Assembly: GCA_947040495.1 (NCBI GenBank)
Contig: CAMRBQ010000001.1
Span: forward strand, 1 to 64,000
From: an uncultured Spirochaetia bacterium
GTDB lineage: Bacteria > Spirochaetota > Brachyspiria > Brachyspirales > Brachyspiraceae
Direction of reading: 5' to 3'
Length of the DNA stretch: 64,000 nt
Below the pieces are notes generated by a model. The model was not told where the DNA came from. It saw only the letters and a list, made by a program, of their open reading frames with translations, and ran no database searches. The translations under genes were made by a program, and so were the position numbers. Of the stretch, positions 19,010-28,333 are shown piece after piece (positions within the stretch are counted from its first letter, which is position 1; the number at the start of each line of letters is the position of its first letter).

Positions 19010-21673
19010 TTAAATCGCATTAAAAACATCTGTTGTATGTTTGAGCTTGTCTTCAAATTCTGTTTCTTTTCTTTTTTCTGTATCAATAGCCGACTGTTTT
19101 GCTTTACTTATAAAGTTTTCATTGCCTAATTTTTTTCGCACTATTGAAAGCTCTTTTTCATACTGTTCTATATCTTTTTTCAGCCTATTCTTTTCGCTTT
19201 CAATATCGATAACACCCATCAAACATAAAGCAATTTGCCCGCCTTCAAAAATTTTAACAAAGCTATTTTTCTCTCTAGTAAACTCGCTAGACTCTACTAT
19301 ACTAACAACAGAGGGTGCAATCATATTATTAATATCACTTTCAAATATACTCACCGCCTCTTTGAATAAATCATTTGTATATACTAGTTTTATGTCTAAT
19401 GATACAGAATGAGCAATATTAAAATTAACTTTAATATTTCTAATTGAAGAGATAATATTTATAGATATATCAAAATATTTCTCAATATCGATATTAAAAT
19501 TTGATTCATTATAAATTGGATATTCACTAATAGTAATAGCCTCTTTATCCGAATATTTTTTTGGTAGATGAGTAAATATATGCTCCGTAATAAAAGGCAT
19601 AAATGGATGAAGTAATGATATACTTTTTTCAAGCACATAAAGTAGAACAGAAATAGTTCTATCCTTAGCCTCGCCACCAAGCCTCAAGTCAAACTTTGAA
19701 AGTTCAATATACCAATCGCAATAATCATTCCAATAAAATTTATATATAGATTGAGAAGCCTCATCAAAACGAAACTCATCTATCTCTGTCGATACATTTT
19801 TAATAGTGCTTTCAAGCCTTGATATTATCCATTTATCTTTTGCTGTAAGAGTATCATTTTTTATATATTCATTTATATCTTTTATATTATTTTCATCATC
19901 AATATTTGAAAATATAAAACGGCTGCTATTATATATTTTATTTGCAAACTTCGCACCCATCTTAAACAATTCTCTATCGAGTAAAATATCTTGCCCTAGG
20001 CTCGTAATAAATGATAGGGTAAATCTAAATGCATCTGCCCCATATTCCTCTATAATTTCGATAGGGTCTATACCATTGCCAAGGCTCTTTGACATTTTTT
20101 TCCCATGTTTATCTCGAACGAGCCCATGAAGATATATATTTTTAAACGGGATATTTTTCATAAAATGAGTCCCCGCCATAACCATTCGAGCTATCCAAAA
20201 AAATATAATATCATACGCAGATACCAATGTGCTTGTTGGATAAAAATATTGTAAATCTTCTGTATTTTTTGGCCAGCCTAATGTGGAGAAAGGCCATAGC
20301 CATGATGAAAACCAAGTATCAAGTACATCTTCATCTTGCCTAATATTTTTTGATTGACACTCTTCGCATTCTGTTGCTATCGTTTTTGATACAGTCATAT
20401 GAGAGCAGTCATCACAATACCAAACAGGGATTCTATGCCCCCACCAAAGCTGACGGCTTATACACCAATCTCTTATATCAGTTAGCCAATGATTATATGT
20501 ATTTATCCAACGCTCGGGATATATATTTATACTACCATCTGCTATAACAGACAATGCCTTTTCAGCAAGGGGCTTCATCTTTACAAACCATTGGTCGCTA
20601 TAATATGGTTCAATTGCATTATGGCAGCGATAACAATGTCCAACCTGATGTTTTATATCATTTTTGCCAATATATAAACCAAGGCTTTCCAAGTCTTCAA
20701 TTATTTTTTTGCGTGCATCCTCACGAGTAAGAGCAATATAATCATTTGGGGCATTATCATTTATGCTACCATTTTCAGTCAATATATTTATTATAGGAAG
20801 ATTATATTTTTGTGCCAATACAAAGTCATTCATATCATGGGCAGGTGTTATCTTTAATGCACCTGTTCCAAACTCCATATCAACATATTCATCTTTTATC
20901 AAACGAAGTTCTCTATTTACAACAGGCAAAATAATTATTGTATCATTGCTTAAATGCTTATACCTTTCATCATTTGGATTCACCGCAATAGCAGTATCAC
21001 CAAGCATTGTCTCTGGTCTTGTAGTTGCTATTTCAATATATTCATCACTGTCTTTTATTTTATATTTGACATGATACAAAGCACCATCTGTTTCTTTATG
21101 GTCGACCTCATCATTTGCAAGGGCTGTCCCACAACTAGGACAATAATTTATAAGATACTTCCCTCTATATATAAGCCCTTCTTTATATAGGTTCACAAAC
21201 ACTTCTTTGACAGCATCGCTTAGCCCTTCATCAAGGGTAAATCTTTCACGCTGCCAATCGACACTACTTCCAATTCTTTTTAATTGTTCTGTAATTGTTT
21301 TATGATGTTCTTCTTTCACTTTCCAAGTTAATTCAATAAATTTATCTCTACCAAAATCATGCTTATTTTTGCCTTCACTTTTTAATCTACGTTCAACAAC
21401 ATTCTGTGTTGCAATCCCCGCATGGTCAGTACCAGGCACCCATAATGCAGAATAGCCTTTCATACGGTGATATCTAATCAGTATATCCTGAAGTGTATTA
21501 TTAAGCCCATGCCCCATATGTAGCACACCTGTAACATTAGGTGAGGAAATAACTATGGTATAAGGCTTTTTATTTTTATCTACTTTTGTATGAAAATAGC
21601 CTTGTTCTATCCAATTGACATATATATCATGTTCTATTTCTTTGGGATGAAAAATTTCACCCAACGCTTTCAT
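19010..21673 (-). CDS. valS: Valyl-tRNA synthetase
   Basis: ValRS charges tRNA-Val and edits threonine. The 887-residue protein has HMGH (52-55), the editing domain (with ATTRPETMLGDTAIAVNP), KMSKS in HGKKMSKSLGNGIDP and the C-terminal coiled coil (from about residue 815, ESEKNRLKKDIEQYEKEL). All expected elements are present, so this is the working copy. The start is supported by AAAGGA 8 nt before the ATG. Its promoter region and first 78 codons lie inside a 308-bp block repeated at 24523-24830, with one base difference. That difference makes residue 70 Arg here and His in the copy. Confidence 0.97.
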   Translation of the reverse strand: MKALGEIFHPKEIEHDIYVNWIEQGYFHTKVDKNKKPYTIVISSPNVTGVLHMGHGLNNTLQDILIRYHRMKGYSALWVPGTDHAGIATQNVVERRLKSEGKNKHDFGRDKFIELTWKVKEEHHKTITEQLKRIGSSVDWQRERFTLDEGLSDAVKEVFVNLYKEGLIYRGKYLINYCPSCGTALANDEVDHKETDGALYHVKYKIKDSDEYIEIATTRPETMLGDTAIAVNPNDERYKHLSNDTIIILPVVNRELRLIKDEYVDMEFGTGALKITPAHDMNDFVLAQKYNLPIINILTENGSINDNAPNDYIALTREDARKKIIEDLESLGLYIGKNDIKHQVGHCYRCHNAIEPYYSDQWFVKMKPLAEKALSVIADGSINIYPERWINTYNHWLTDIRDWCISRQLWWGHRIPVWYCDDCSHMTVSKTIATECEECQSKNIRQDEDVLDTWFSSWLWPFSTLGWPKNTEDLQYFYPTSTLVSAYDIIFFWIARMVMAGTHFMKNIPFKNIYLHGLVRDKHGKKMSKSLGNGIDPIEIIEEYGADAFRFTLSFITSLGQDILLDRELFKMGAKFANKIYNSSRFIFSNIDDENNIKDINEYIKNDTLTAKDKWIISRLESTIKNVSTEIDEFRFDEASQSIYKFYWNDYCDWYIELSKFDLRLGGEAKDRTISVLLYVLEKSISLLHPFMPFITEHIFTHLPKKYSDKEAITISEYPIYNESNFNIDIEKYFDISINIISSIRNIKVNFNIAHSVSLDIKLVYTNDLFKEAVSIFESDINNMIAPSVVSIVESSEFTREKNSFVKIFEGGQIALCLMGVIDIESEKNRLKKDIEQYEKELSIVRKKLGNENFISKAKQSAIDTEKRKETEFEDKLKHTTDVFNAI

Positions 21674-21743
21674 AAATTTAGTCCTTTACAATGCTACTTT
21701 TTATGCATGTAGTATACAATATTATATAAGAAAATCTATATAT
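21436..21743. repeat. 308-bp direct repeat, valS-proximal copy
   Basis: This block holds the valS promoter region, ribosome site and first 78 codons. It matches 24523-24830 base for base at a constant offset of 3087, with no indels and a single difference (C at 21465, T at 24552). On the minus strand upstream of the ATG, a TATACT box and an AAAGGA ribosome site are visible, so both copies carry a start region. The two copies flank the decayed ABC/GH123 segment. Confidence 0.95.
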
Positions 21744-21777
21744 TTTGAATTTTATGTGCTGGATATAAAACTTTTAT

Positions 21778-21818
21778 AAAAACAATTAGGATATACTATA
21801 ATTATCAGTATACCCTAA
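21778..21818 (-). terminator. Terminator downstream of the substrate-binding-protein pseudogene
   Basis: A 12-bp stem (21786-21797 with 21807-21818, one mismatch) and 9-nt loop are followed on the minus strand by a T-rich run. It ends the transcript of the ABC/GH123 remnant before the inner copy of the valS promoter. Confidence 0.75.
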
Positions 21819-21842
21819 TGATTTTTCTAGTTATTTTATAAT

Positions 21843-22335
21843 TTAATATGTTTTAAATTTATAAAAGGCAGCTATTATTTTTTTACCATCTACTTCAGTA
21901 TAATCTAAAACTTGCTGAGGAGTTAACTCCCCATTTAACATTTTTTGAATATTTTTTAATAAAACATCGTATAGGCGGGCAGCCCCATTAATTTTATCAT
22001 ATTTTAATTTCAAATACTCTGATTGCAGTTAATCTACAACATAAGGTGCATAGGCAAATTTATCCTTTATAGCAGGGACATAATCCCATTCAAATTTGGC
22101 AGAATGTTCAAAGATAACAGACCCCGTAGGAGGTGTAATAATGAAAGCAGATTTGCCGTCAACAAAAAACTAAGAAGCACTTTCAAATGTAAAAAATGAA
22201 CCTTCAGGTTGGATTTTATATTTATCTCTCATATGCAAACGGTGCCAACCATAAATCAATTGTGTTTTTAGATTCTTTGCCACCACCACATGCTAAAACA
22301 CTAAAACAAATAATTAACAAACTCAAATTTTTCAT
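21843..22335 (-). pseudogene. Sugar ABC transporter substrate-binding lipoprotein, decayed
   Basis: The remnant begins with a lipoprotein signal (CFSVLACGGGKESKN), followed by NTIDLWLAPF and an early stop. After a frame change the reading resumes as DKYKIQPEGSFFTFESAS, stop, FFVDGKSAFIITPPTGS, then FEWDYVPAI, VVD, stop, LQSEY, and runs to KIIAAFYKFKTY. The GKSAFII and WDYVPA blocks and the C-terminal helix fit extracellular solute-binding proteins of sugar ABC systems. About 165 codons remain of a family that usually has over 400, so a large internal deletion has occurred. Both internal stops (TAG, TAA) could have arisen from Gln codons by C-to-T changes. It follows the GH123 gene, and its lost partners were presumably the permeases. 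Confidence 0.8.
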
Positions 22336-22377
22336 TACTAATTTAATACTTTCCTCCTAATTTATAACCTAAATATT

Positions 22378-24015
22378 TTATAACAATTGCATAATTTTTT
22401 GATTGATAATTCCCCTAGTTTCTAATATATATTCAGAGCCATGAGGATATTTAGAAAATGTCATATCATTTTGAGAATCAATAATTTTAAGCACTTCTTC
22501 TTTGCTACTTAATTTTTCTAACATTTTCATGGCACGTAAATCATATAATGCCTCACTAAAAACTTTCAACCTAATAGAAACATCTGCTTGATAGTCTGCC
22601 CCTGGGTATACTAAAAAAGAATCGCCTGAAGGGAAAACACATCCTGCATCTGTAACTTTATAAGGGTCTATCGCTTTTTTAGAATGCATCGTATTCCAAA
22701 AATTATAACCCCAATGTAAAAATCCACAAATATCAAATTTAAACATTTGATAGCCTATAATACGATTTCTTGCACTTGGCATAGAAAAAAATCGATTGCT
22801 TACATCTATATATTGTGCTGTACAATAATATACCCAAAGAGGATCAACTTTCGCCTCTAAGAATGGCTCTATATGATTATTGGCTGGAATTGGACATTCA
22901 ACGGCACCATGTTTATAAAAATCAAAATCTGATAGAGCATCAATGAGAGGGAAGTCTAGAATATATGGCTTTATGATGTCTTTCGCTTTTTTGTATGAAT
23001 CGAGGGCTTCTAAAGATGGCTCATCAGAGACATGGAAGAAACATTGTTTTTCAATACCCAAAGACTTAATTTCTTTCACCAAATTCGACAAAAATTCCTT
23101 CAAAAATGTTGTATATTCTTCAGACAAAGCAGCAGTATGCCATCCAAACATATGTTTGGCAACGCCTTCTGTATGAACTATAACCTTAGGAGCATATGCA
23201 GCCCCCCATTGAGAAAATAAATGCGAAATTTCAAAATATTTAATGCCCACTTTTTTGGCAATCATAACCCATTTTTTAAAGTTATCAAAATTAAAACTAT
23301 ATTTATTATCATCATACATAATTTTGATAAGCTGCACTGTCAACCTTTCACCACCTATTTCTGTATCAAGTGGCGGGGTTAATACAGGAGTCAAAACCAT
23401 ATTCATGCCATGCTCTACAGAGGCTTTAAGATAATTTTCTACCAGTTGCCAATATTCATCGCCAAAAACATCTACATTATAATAGTTACAAAGACAGTCG
23501 GTATGAAACCACTGTGTACAATATAATTCTTGTTCTGGTAAATTTGCATCAATTAACACAAAATCATATACTACAGAATTAATCTCTTTACCCTCTTTAT
23601 AAAATTTAATGCTAATACTATATTTCCCACCCTTTGCTTGAGGGCTCGCCATTAATTCTAACCACAAAGATTTCCAATAAGACGGGGTAACTCTTATAAT
23701 ATTATTATTTCTCTCTTCTAATAAATCAGGGAAAAGACCGGGCTCTGTTGTCAAATAGTTATCATCTGTTTTCGGATGAGCAGCATATTCAGACGGCATG
23801 AGCTTTACGTCATAAAGTTTTACTTTCATCCCATTAGGAACACCTTCTACTTTGCAGCTAAACTCTTCTGAAACATCTGCCAAAGTTGGAAGACTATAAG
23901 CAACCTGAAAAGAATGGTTTTCATTTTTAAAAAATGAATTACCACACATAACTGTATTTGGTTCTTGCTTAGGAAACACTTTTTCCAAAGAACTTAAAAC
24001 ACGCAATTCTATCAT
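22378..24015 (-). CDS. GH123/DUF4091-like glycoside hydrolase (candidate N-acetyl-beta-galactosaminidase)
   Basis: This 545-residue protein has an N-terminal beta-sandwich-like part (about 1-170) and a TIM-barrel region. The barrel region carries the acidic pair HVSDEPSLEAL (D-E near residue 330), which corresponds to the Asp-Glu catalytic pair described for GH123 enzymes acting by substrate assistance on N-acetyl sugars. Other family-like segments are QWFHTDCLCNYYNVDVFGD and GFLHWGYNFWN. No signal peptide is visible, so the enzyme would act in the cytoplasm on an imported glycan. It is flanked by a truncated permease and a decayed binding protein. The ORF itself is intact, but its import system is broken here. 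Substrate identity is inferred from family only. Confidence 0.72.
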   Translation of the reverse strand: MIELRVLSSLEKVFPKQEPNTVMCGNSFFKNENHSFQVAYSLPTLADVSEEFSCKVEGVPNGMKVKLYDVKLMPSEYAAHPKTDDNYLTTEPGLFPDLLEERNNNIIRVTPSYWKSLWLELMASPQAKGGKYSISIKFYKEGKEINSVVYDFVLIDANLPEQELYCTQWFHTDCLCNYYNVDVFGDEYWQLVENYLKASVEHGMNMVLTPVLTPPLDTEIGGERLTVQLIKIMYDDNKYSFNFDNFKKWVMIAKKVGIKYFEISHLFSQWGAAYAPKVIVHTEGVAKHMFGWHTAALSEEYTTFLKEFLSNLVKEIKSLGIEKQCFFHVSDEPSLEALDSYKKAKDIIKPYILDFPLIDALSDFDFYKHGAVECPIPANNHIEPFLEAKVDPLWVYYCTAQYIDVSNRFFSMPSARNRIIGYQMFKFDICGFLHWGYNFWNTMHSKKAIDPYKVTDAGCVFPSGDSFLVYPGADYQADVSIRLKVFSEALYDLRAMKMLEKLSSKEEVLKIIDSQNDMTFSKYPHGSEYILETRGIINQKIMQLL

Positions 24016-24049
24016 AATAATAACTCCATTTTGAAATAAAAAATATATT

Positions 24050-24760
24050 TTAAGATTCTTTTGAACCTGTCATAGCAATCCCTTCCACAAATGTTTTTTG
24101 TAAAATAATATAGAGTATAAATGGGGGCAAAAATATAAGAGTAGGGCCCGCCATAATCAATCCATAGTTGGCCAAATAATTACTTTGCAATGTTGCCAAT
24201 GCTAAATTTAAAGTATGCAATTCAGAATCTGTAGTAACAACAAAAGGCCATACAAAGTCATTCCATATTCCAATAAAAGTAAATATCGTTAGTGAAATTA
24301 AAACTGAACGCATCAACGGCAACATAATATGAACAAAAATTTGAAATTCTGAAGCACCATCCAATACAGCAGATTCAGTTATTTCATCAGAAACGCGCTC
24401 TACAAATTGTTGTATTAAAAATGTACCAAAAGCAGATACCACAGGCAAAAAAAGAGCAAGGTGCGTATTGATAAGCCCTAATTCTTTAATAATAAAAGTA
24501 GGGATTAATTTTACACTACCCAGCACCCATAATGCAGAATAGCCTTTCATATGGTGATATCTAATCAGTATATCCTGAAGTGTATTATTAAGCCCATGCC
24601 CCATATGTAGCACACCTGTAACATTAGGTGAGGAAATAACTATGGTATAAGGCTTTTTATTTTTATCTACTTTTGTATGAAAATAGCCTTGTTCTATCCA
24701 ATTGACATATATATCATGTTCTATTTCTTTGGGATGAAAAATTTCACCCAACGCTTTCAT
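24050..24760 (-). CDS. Chimeric ORF: ValRS N-terminus fused in frame to the C-terminal half of a sugar ABC permease
   Basis: Residues 1-79 equal the ValRS N-terminus (including HMGH at 52-55) apart from R70H. From residue 80 the chain becomes the C-terminal 157 residues of a MalG/UgpE-type permease: hydrophobic segments, the cytoplasmic EAA-like loop (DGASEFQIFVHIMLPLMR), the segment IGIWNDFVWPFV and the terminal FVEGIAMTGS motif. A normal permease has about 280 residues and six membrane segments, so roughly the first half is missing. The valS promoter and ribosome site are copied with the fusion, so it may be expressed ahead of the GH123 gene. Function as a synthetase or transporter is unlikely. 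An assembly artefact is a serious alternative. Confidence 0.85.
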   Translation of the reverse strand: MKALGEIFHPKEIEHDIYVNWIEQGYFHTKVDKNKKPYTIVISSPNVTGVLHMGHGLNNTLQDILIRYHHMKGYSALWVLGSVKLIPTFIIKELGLINTHLALFLPVVSAFGTFLIQQFVERVSDEITESAVLDGASEFQIFVHIMLPLMRSVLISLTIFTFIGIWNDFVWPFVVTTDSELHTLNLALATLQSNYLANYGLIMAGPTLIFLPPFILYIILQKTFVEGIAMTGSKES

Positions 24761-24830
24761 AAATTTAGTCCTTTACAATGCTACTTTTTATGCATGTAGT
24801 ATACAATATTATATAAGAAAATCTATATAT
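24523..24830. repeat. 308-bp direct repeat, outer copy at the chimeric ORF
   Basis: This is the second copy of 21436-21743, in the same orientation. It ends at 24830, after which the sequence differs completely from that upstream of valS. Its inner edge (24523) falls inside the chimeric ORF, exactly where ValRS sequence gives way to permease sequence. Confidence 0.95.
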
Positions 24831-24963
24831 CATTATTAGAAATGTCAAACAAAATATAAAATTTCTATAAATATATATTTTAATATTGCATTCAATATTA
24901 AAGTGTGATAAAGTAAAGCCATGTCAATCATATAATTTACACATAAGATATTTTATTCAACTA

Positions 24964-24993
24964 TTGGCTTACATTTTATAAATGTAATATAAA
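24964..24993 (+). promoter_or_regulatory. Promoter with an operator-like palindrome upstream of the BASS transporter
   Basis: TTGGCT (24964-24969) and TATAAA (24988-24993) are separated by 18 bp. The spacer together with the last base of the -35 box forms a perfect 8-bp inverted repeat, TTACATTT-TAT-AAATGTAA (24969-24987), well placed for a repressor. A GAGGTGA ribosome site follows, just before the ATG at 25015. The regulator is unknown. Confidence 0.5.
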
Positions 24994-25014
24994 AATTATT
25001 TGAGGTGATTCATA

Positions 25015-25968
25015 ATGAAAACATTTAAAATGATCGGTAGTTTTGTTGGTAAATACATGGCTGTAATTGTTTTAATTATAGCAGCTATTGCTCTATTTCG
25101 ACCTATAACATTTACTTTTATAAAGACTAGCTATATCAGCCCACTTCTTATGATAGTAATGTTTGGAATGGGACTTACATTGAAAGCATCCGATTTTGCG
25201 ATAGTATTTTCGAGACCTAAAGATGTATTACTTGGAACTCTTGCCCAATTCACAATAATGCCTTTATTAGCTTTTCTACTAACAAAAATATTTAAGCTGC
25301 CACTTGAACTTGCAGTTGGGGTTATACTTGTTGGAACATGCCCGGGTGGCACTTCTTCAAATGTAATGACATATCTTGCAAGGGGTGATGTTGCCCTTTC
25401 TATTGGGATGACTGCTGTATCAACTATGCTTGCACCTTTATTAACACCATTACTTACATTACTTTATGCAGGTCAAAAAGTTGATGTAGAAATTATTGCT
25501 ATGTTTATATCTATAATTAAAGTTGTTATTATACCTATAGGACTTGGTGTATTGGTAAACAGATTCTTTGGAAAAATTACAGAAAAAATCGTTGATCTAT
25601 TACCACTAGTATCTGTAATTGCTATTGTTGCTATCATTGCTGCTGTTGTTTCTGCAAATAGTGCCAGACTTTTAAATACTGGAATTTTATTAGTGGTAAT
25701 TGTTATACTACATAATATACTTGGATATATTTGCGGATATTTTGTAGGAAAGGTTTTGAAGATGGATGAGCAAAGATGCAATACAGTTTCAATTGAAGTT
25801 GGGATGCAAAACTCTGGTCTTGCAACTGCACTCGCTTCTATGCATTTTGCCGCTATGCCATTAGCCACAGTAGCTGGTGCTTTATTTAGTGTATGGCATA
25901 ATATCTCAGGTTCTATACTTGCCAATATTATGGCTGTTCGTATGGATAAAACAAACAAAAAATCATGA
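25015..25968 (+). CDS. Bile acid:sodium symporter family (BASS/SBF) transporter
   Basis: This 317-residue inner-membrane protein has about nine or ten hydrophobic segments. It has the BASS signatures LMIVMFGMGLTLKASDF (about 44-60) and VGTCPGGTSSNVMTYLARGDVALS (split crossover region, about 106-129), with EVGMQNSGLATALA in the second half. Members move bile acids, pantothenate or other organic anions with sodium. The pattern is closest to the PanS-like bacterial branch, but the substrate is not fixed by sequence. Its stop codon overlaps the next gene's start by 4 nt (ATGA), so the two are translationally coupled. Confidence 0.9.
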   Translation: MKTFKMIGSFVGKYMAVIVLIIAAIALFRPITFTFIKTSYISPLLMIVMFGMGLTLKASDFAIVFSRPKDVLLGTLAQFTIMPLLAFLLTKIFKLPLELAVGVILVGTCPGGTSSNVMTYLARGDVALSIGMTAVSTMLAPLLTPLLTLLYAGQKVDVEIIAMFISIIKVVIIPIGLGVLVNRFFGKITEKIVDLLPLVSVIAIVAIIAAVVSANSARLLNTGILLVVIVILHNILGYICGYFVGKVLKMDEQRCNTVSIEVGMQNSGLATALASMHFAAMPLATVAGALFSVWHNISGSILANIMAVRMDKTNKKS

Positions 25969-26669
25969 AAATAAAAACAATTAAAATATTTGCTCTGATT
26001 ATTTTTATGGCATCTTGTACCCAACATCAAAAAAATAAAATGAATCTTGACAAAGCCTATAACTTATCTGTTGAAGCAGAAACAGAAGAACAATTACAAG
26101 AGGCATTAAAAATTTATGGTGGTATTATAGAACAAAAAATATATGCCCAAAAAAGAATGGCTGTTGTATATCGCCTACTTGCAGATAGAAGCCTTGCTAT
26201 GGAACAATATGGTTATGCTGCAAAGTATTTCACTGAAGCATTAAAGATTACACCAACTAAGACATCGCTACATTATGGACTTGGTATATCATATGCCAAT
26301 CTATATGAAAGTTCTACAGATGAAAATCAAAAGAAAAATTTCTTAGCGAAGGCAGAAAGTAGCCTTAAATATTCTATTGAAAAAGATAGCGAAAATCCAA
26401 ATTATTATGCAGCACTTGCAACTGTTGTTGGTATATATAAAGGCCACTATAATGAGGCTATGAAATATATAACTAAAGCCTTGAGTTATAATGCAAATAA
26501 TGTAGAATCCCTTTTTATACTAGCAAGGCTACAGTATCAACTAGAGAATTATAATGATAGTATAAATACATATAATCTTATAATAAAGTTATCACCAGAT
26601 AGCTATAATACAAGACAGAATGCAGAAAATAATATAAAGCAAATTATGCAATTAGCTAATAGTAACTGA
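25965..26669 (+). CDS. TPR-repeat lipoprotein
   Basis: The protein has a lipoprotein signal with MASC and lipidated C18, so it is envelope-anchored. Residues 25-230 are helical TPR-like repeats (for example GYAAKYFTEALKITPTKTSLHYGLGISYANL and NEAMKYITKALSYNANNVESLFILARLQYQLENYNDSINTYNLII). Such repeats hold protein partners, and no catalytic motif is seen. It is coupled to the BASS gene by a 4-nt overlap and followed after 35 bp by the PEGA-domain gene. The real partner is unknown. Confidence 0.8.
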   Translation: MKIKTIKIFALIIFMASCTQHQKNKMNLDKAYNLSVEAETEEQLQEALKIYGGIIEQKIYAQKRMAVVYRLLADRSLAMEQYGYAAKYFTEALKITPTKTSLHYGLGISYANLYESSTDENQKKNFLAKAESSLKYSIEKDSENPNYYAALATVVGIYKGHYNEAMKYITKALSYNANNVESLFILARLQYQLENYNDSINTYNLIIKLSPDSYNTRQNAENNIKQIMQLANSN

Positions 26670-26704
26670 TAATAAGATTTATTGTTTTATAAAGGAGTAT
26701 AGCT

Positions 26705-28333
26705 ATGCACAGATATTTTTGTGCATCATTATTTATTATATATTTATTTTCATCTAATGCTATCTTTGGTTTTGCAGGGCGACCAGAGACGGTACAAGAT
26801 GTAAGACTATATCATCAGGCAAAACAAGACCTTGAAGTAGATATATTTATATTTAAAAATAATAGCACCAATAAAGATTTTGACTATTTTTCTTTGGCAA
26901 TACCAGAAATAATAGCATCCCAAATAGAATTAAATAAAAAAGTCATAGTCTCATCTAACAATATGAAAGCATCACCTGTAGGCTATGCAAATGCATATGA
27001 TTATAAAACATTGCAATTTACAAATACAACTTATGCAAGCAATTTTATAAGCAATCAATTGATTGTAACAACAAACACATTATATCTAACTGTAACAAAT
27101 TCTATAAAAAAGAAAGAAAATATAAATATTATTGATGCAAACTCTGAAAATCTTACTATATCATCAAATGAAATATTATATATGTATGAAAATAATCCCG
27201 TAATATTAAAAGATAATAATAATTTTATACGAGATATTAAAGTAAATAATTCTTTTGTAAATTATAAAGGCGATGACATAAAAGAATATGTATTCACTCG
27301 TGATAGCGATATAGTAATTTTTGGAAATATAGATGTTACAAGATATACAGTTATAATTACAGCATATATAGCCGAGGTACATGCAAGAACATTGACATCA
27401 TTCTCTGTAGAAATAAATGATTTTGAAGTAGAGAATATTCTACCATTATTTTGTATTGAAGTTGCAAATCAAATGAATGCTATAGAGAAAACAGGTGTTA
27501 TTGGTATACAAACAGAACCATCCGATGCACTTTTATACATAGATGGAATATATGTTGCAAAGACCACAGATACAGTTTATATACCATCACTTACAATAGG
27601 CGAACATCGAATCACAATTAAAAAGAATGACTATAAAACTATAGATAAAGTTTTTTCATTTCAAAAACCTCTAGAAGATTTAAATATGGATTTTAGTTTA
27701 ATACCATTAGAAAATGTTGGTAAAATAATTATTGATGTCCCTGGTGGTACAAATACAACAGTTATATTTAATGGTATACGAGAACCTAAAAATGATATCA
27801 TTGAAAAACATCTCACGCCAGGTACTTATTCAATCAAAATGATAAACGATGAATATGAAGACTATTTTGCCTCTATACTGTTAAACTCTGAAGGGGAATA
27901 TAACCTCATACCCAAACTCAAGAAAAAGCCAGAACAAACATTGGCTAGAAAAATATTTGGCAATTATGAACGCAATACAAAAATAGGGCTTGGTATAACA
28001 GCTGCTGCTGGTTTATTTGCTTTGGGCTCATATATATATGCCAATGAAATATATGATATAACAGTAATAGAGCATTATGAAAAGTATCAGGGCATAAATA
28101 ATCCACCACCATTAGACCTTGACAAATATAATCTTGCTTATAATCTATATATAGCAGGAATTGTTACTACATCTGTTTTTGCTATCAGTACGGGTATATT
28201 TTATCTACTTTGGGTATCAGAAGCAAATTTTGATGTAGAAGAAATACAACTCGGCTACGGCAAGGATAAGAGTTTTAACTTTAACTTCGCAGTTGCTGAT
28301 GGTGCAATGTTCTCTTTCTCAAAACGTTTTTAA
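26705..28333 (+). CDS. PEGA-domain envelope protein with C-terminal membrane segments
   Basis: The N-terminal 24 residues form a signal peptide. A PEGA domain is clear from about residue 262 (GVIGIQTEPSDALLYIDGIYVAKTTDTVYIPSLTIGEHRITIKK), with a second degenerate copy after it (GKIIIDVPGGTNTTVIFNG). Two hydrophobic segments near residues 425-445 and 478-503 suggest membrane anchoring, with a short C-terminal region beyond. PEGA domains are common in spirochaete and other envelope proteins, and their general role is thought to be surface or scaffold binding. An AAAGGAG ribosome site precedes the start. No enzyme motif is seen. Confidence 0.78.
   Translation: MHRYFCASLFIIYLFSSNAIFGFAGRPETVQDVRLYHQAKQDLEVDIFIFKNNSTNKDFDYFSLAIPEIIASQIELNKKVIVSSNNMKASPVGYANAYDYKTLQFTNTTYASNFISNQLIVTTNTLYLTVTNSIKKKENINIIDANSENLTISSNEILYMYENNPVILKDNNNFIRDIKVNNSFVNYKGDDIKEYVFTRDSDIVIFGNIDVTRYTVIITAYIAEVHARTLTSFSVEINDFEVENILPLFCIEVANQMNAIEKTGVIGIQTEPSDALLYIDGIYVAKTTDTVYIPSLTIGEHRITIKKNDYKTIDKVFSFQKPLEDLNMDFSLIPLENVGKIIIDVPGGTNTTVIFNGIREPKNDIIEKHLTPGTYSIKMINDEYEDYFASILLNSEGEYNLIPKLKKKPEQTLARKIFGNYERNTKIGLGITAAAGLFALGSYIYANEIYDITVIEHYEKYQGINNPPPLDLDKYNLAYNLYIAGIVTTSVFAISTGIFYLLWVSEANFDVEEIQLGYGKDKSFNFNFAVADGAMFSFSKRF

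Noticed and set aside
24523-24830. 308-bp repeat as an insertion sequence or prophage attachment site
   Set aside because: The repeat is valS coding and promoter DNA with no terminal inverted repeats, transposase or integrase nearby.
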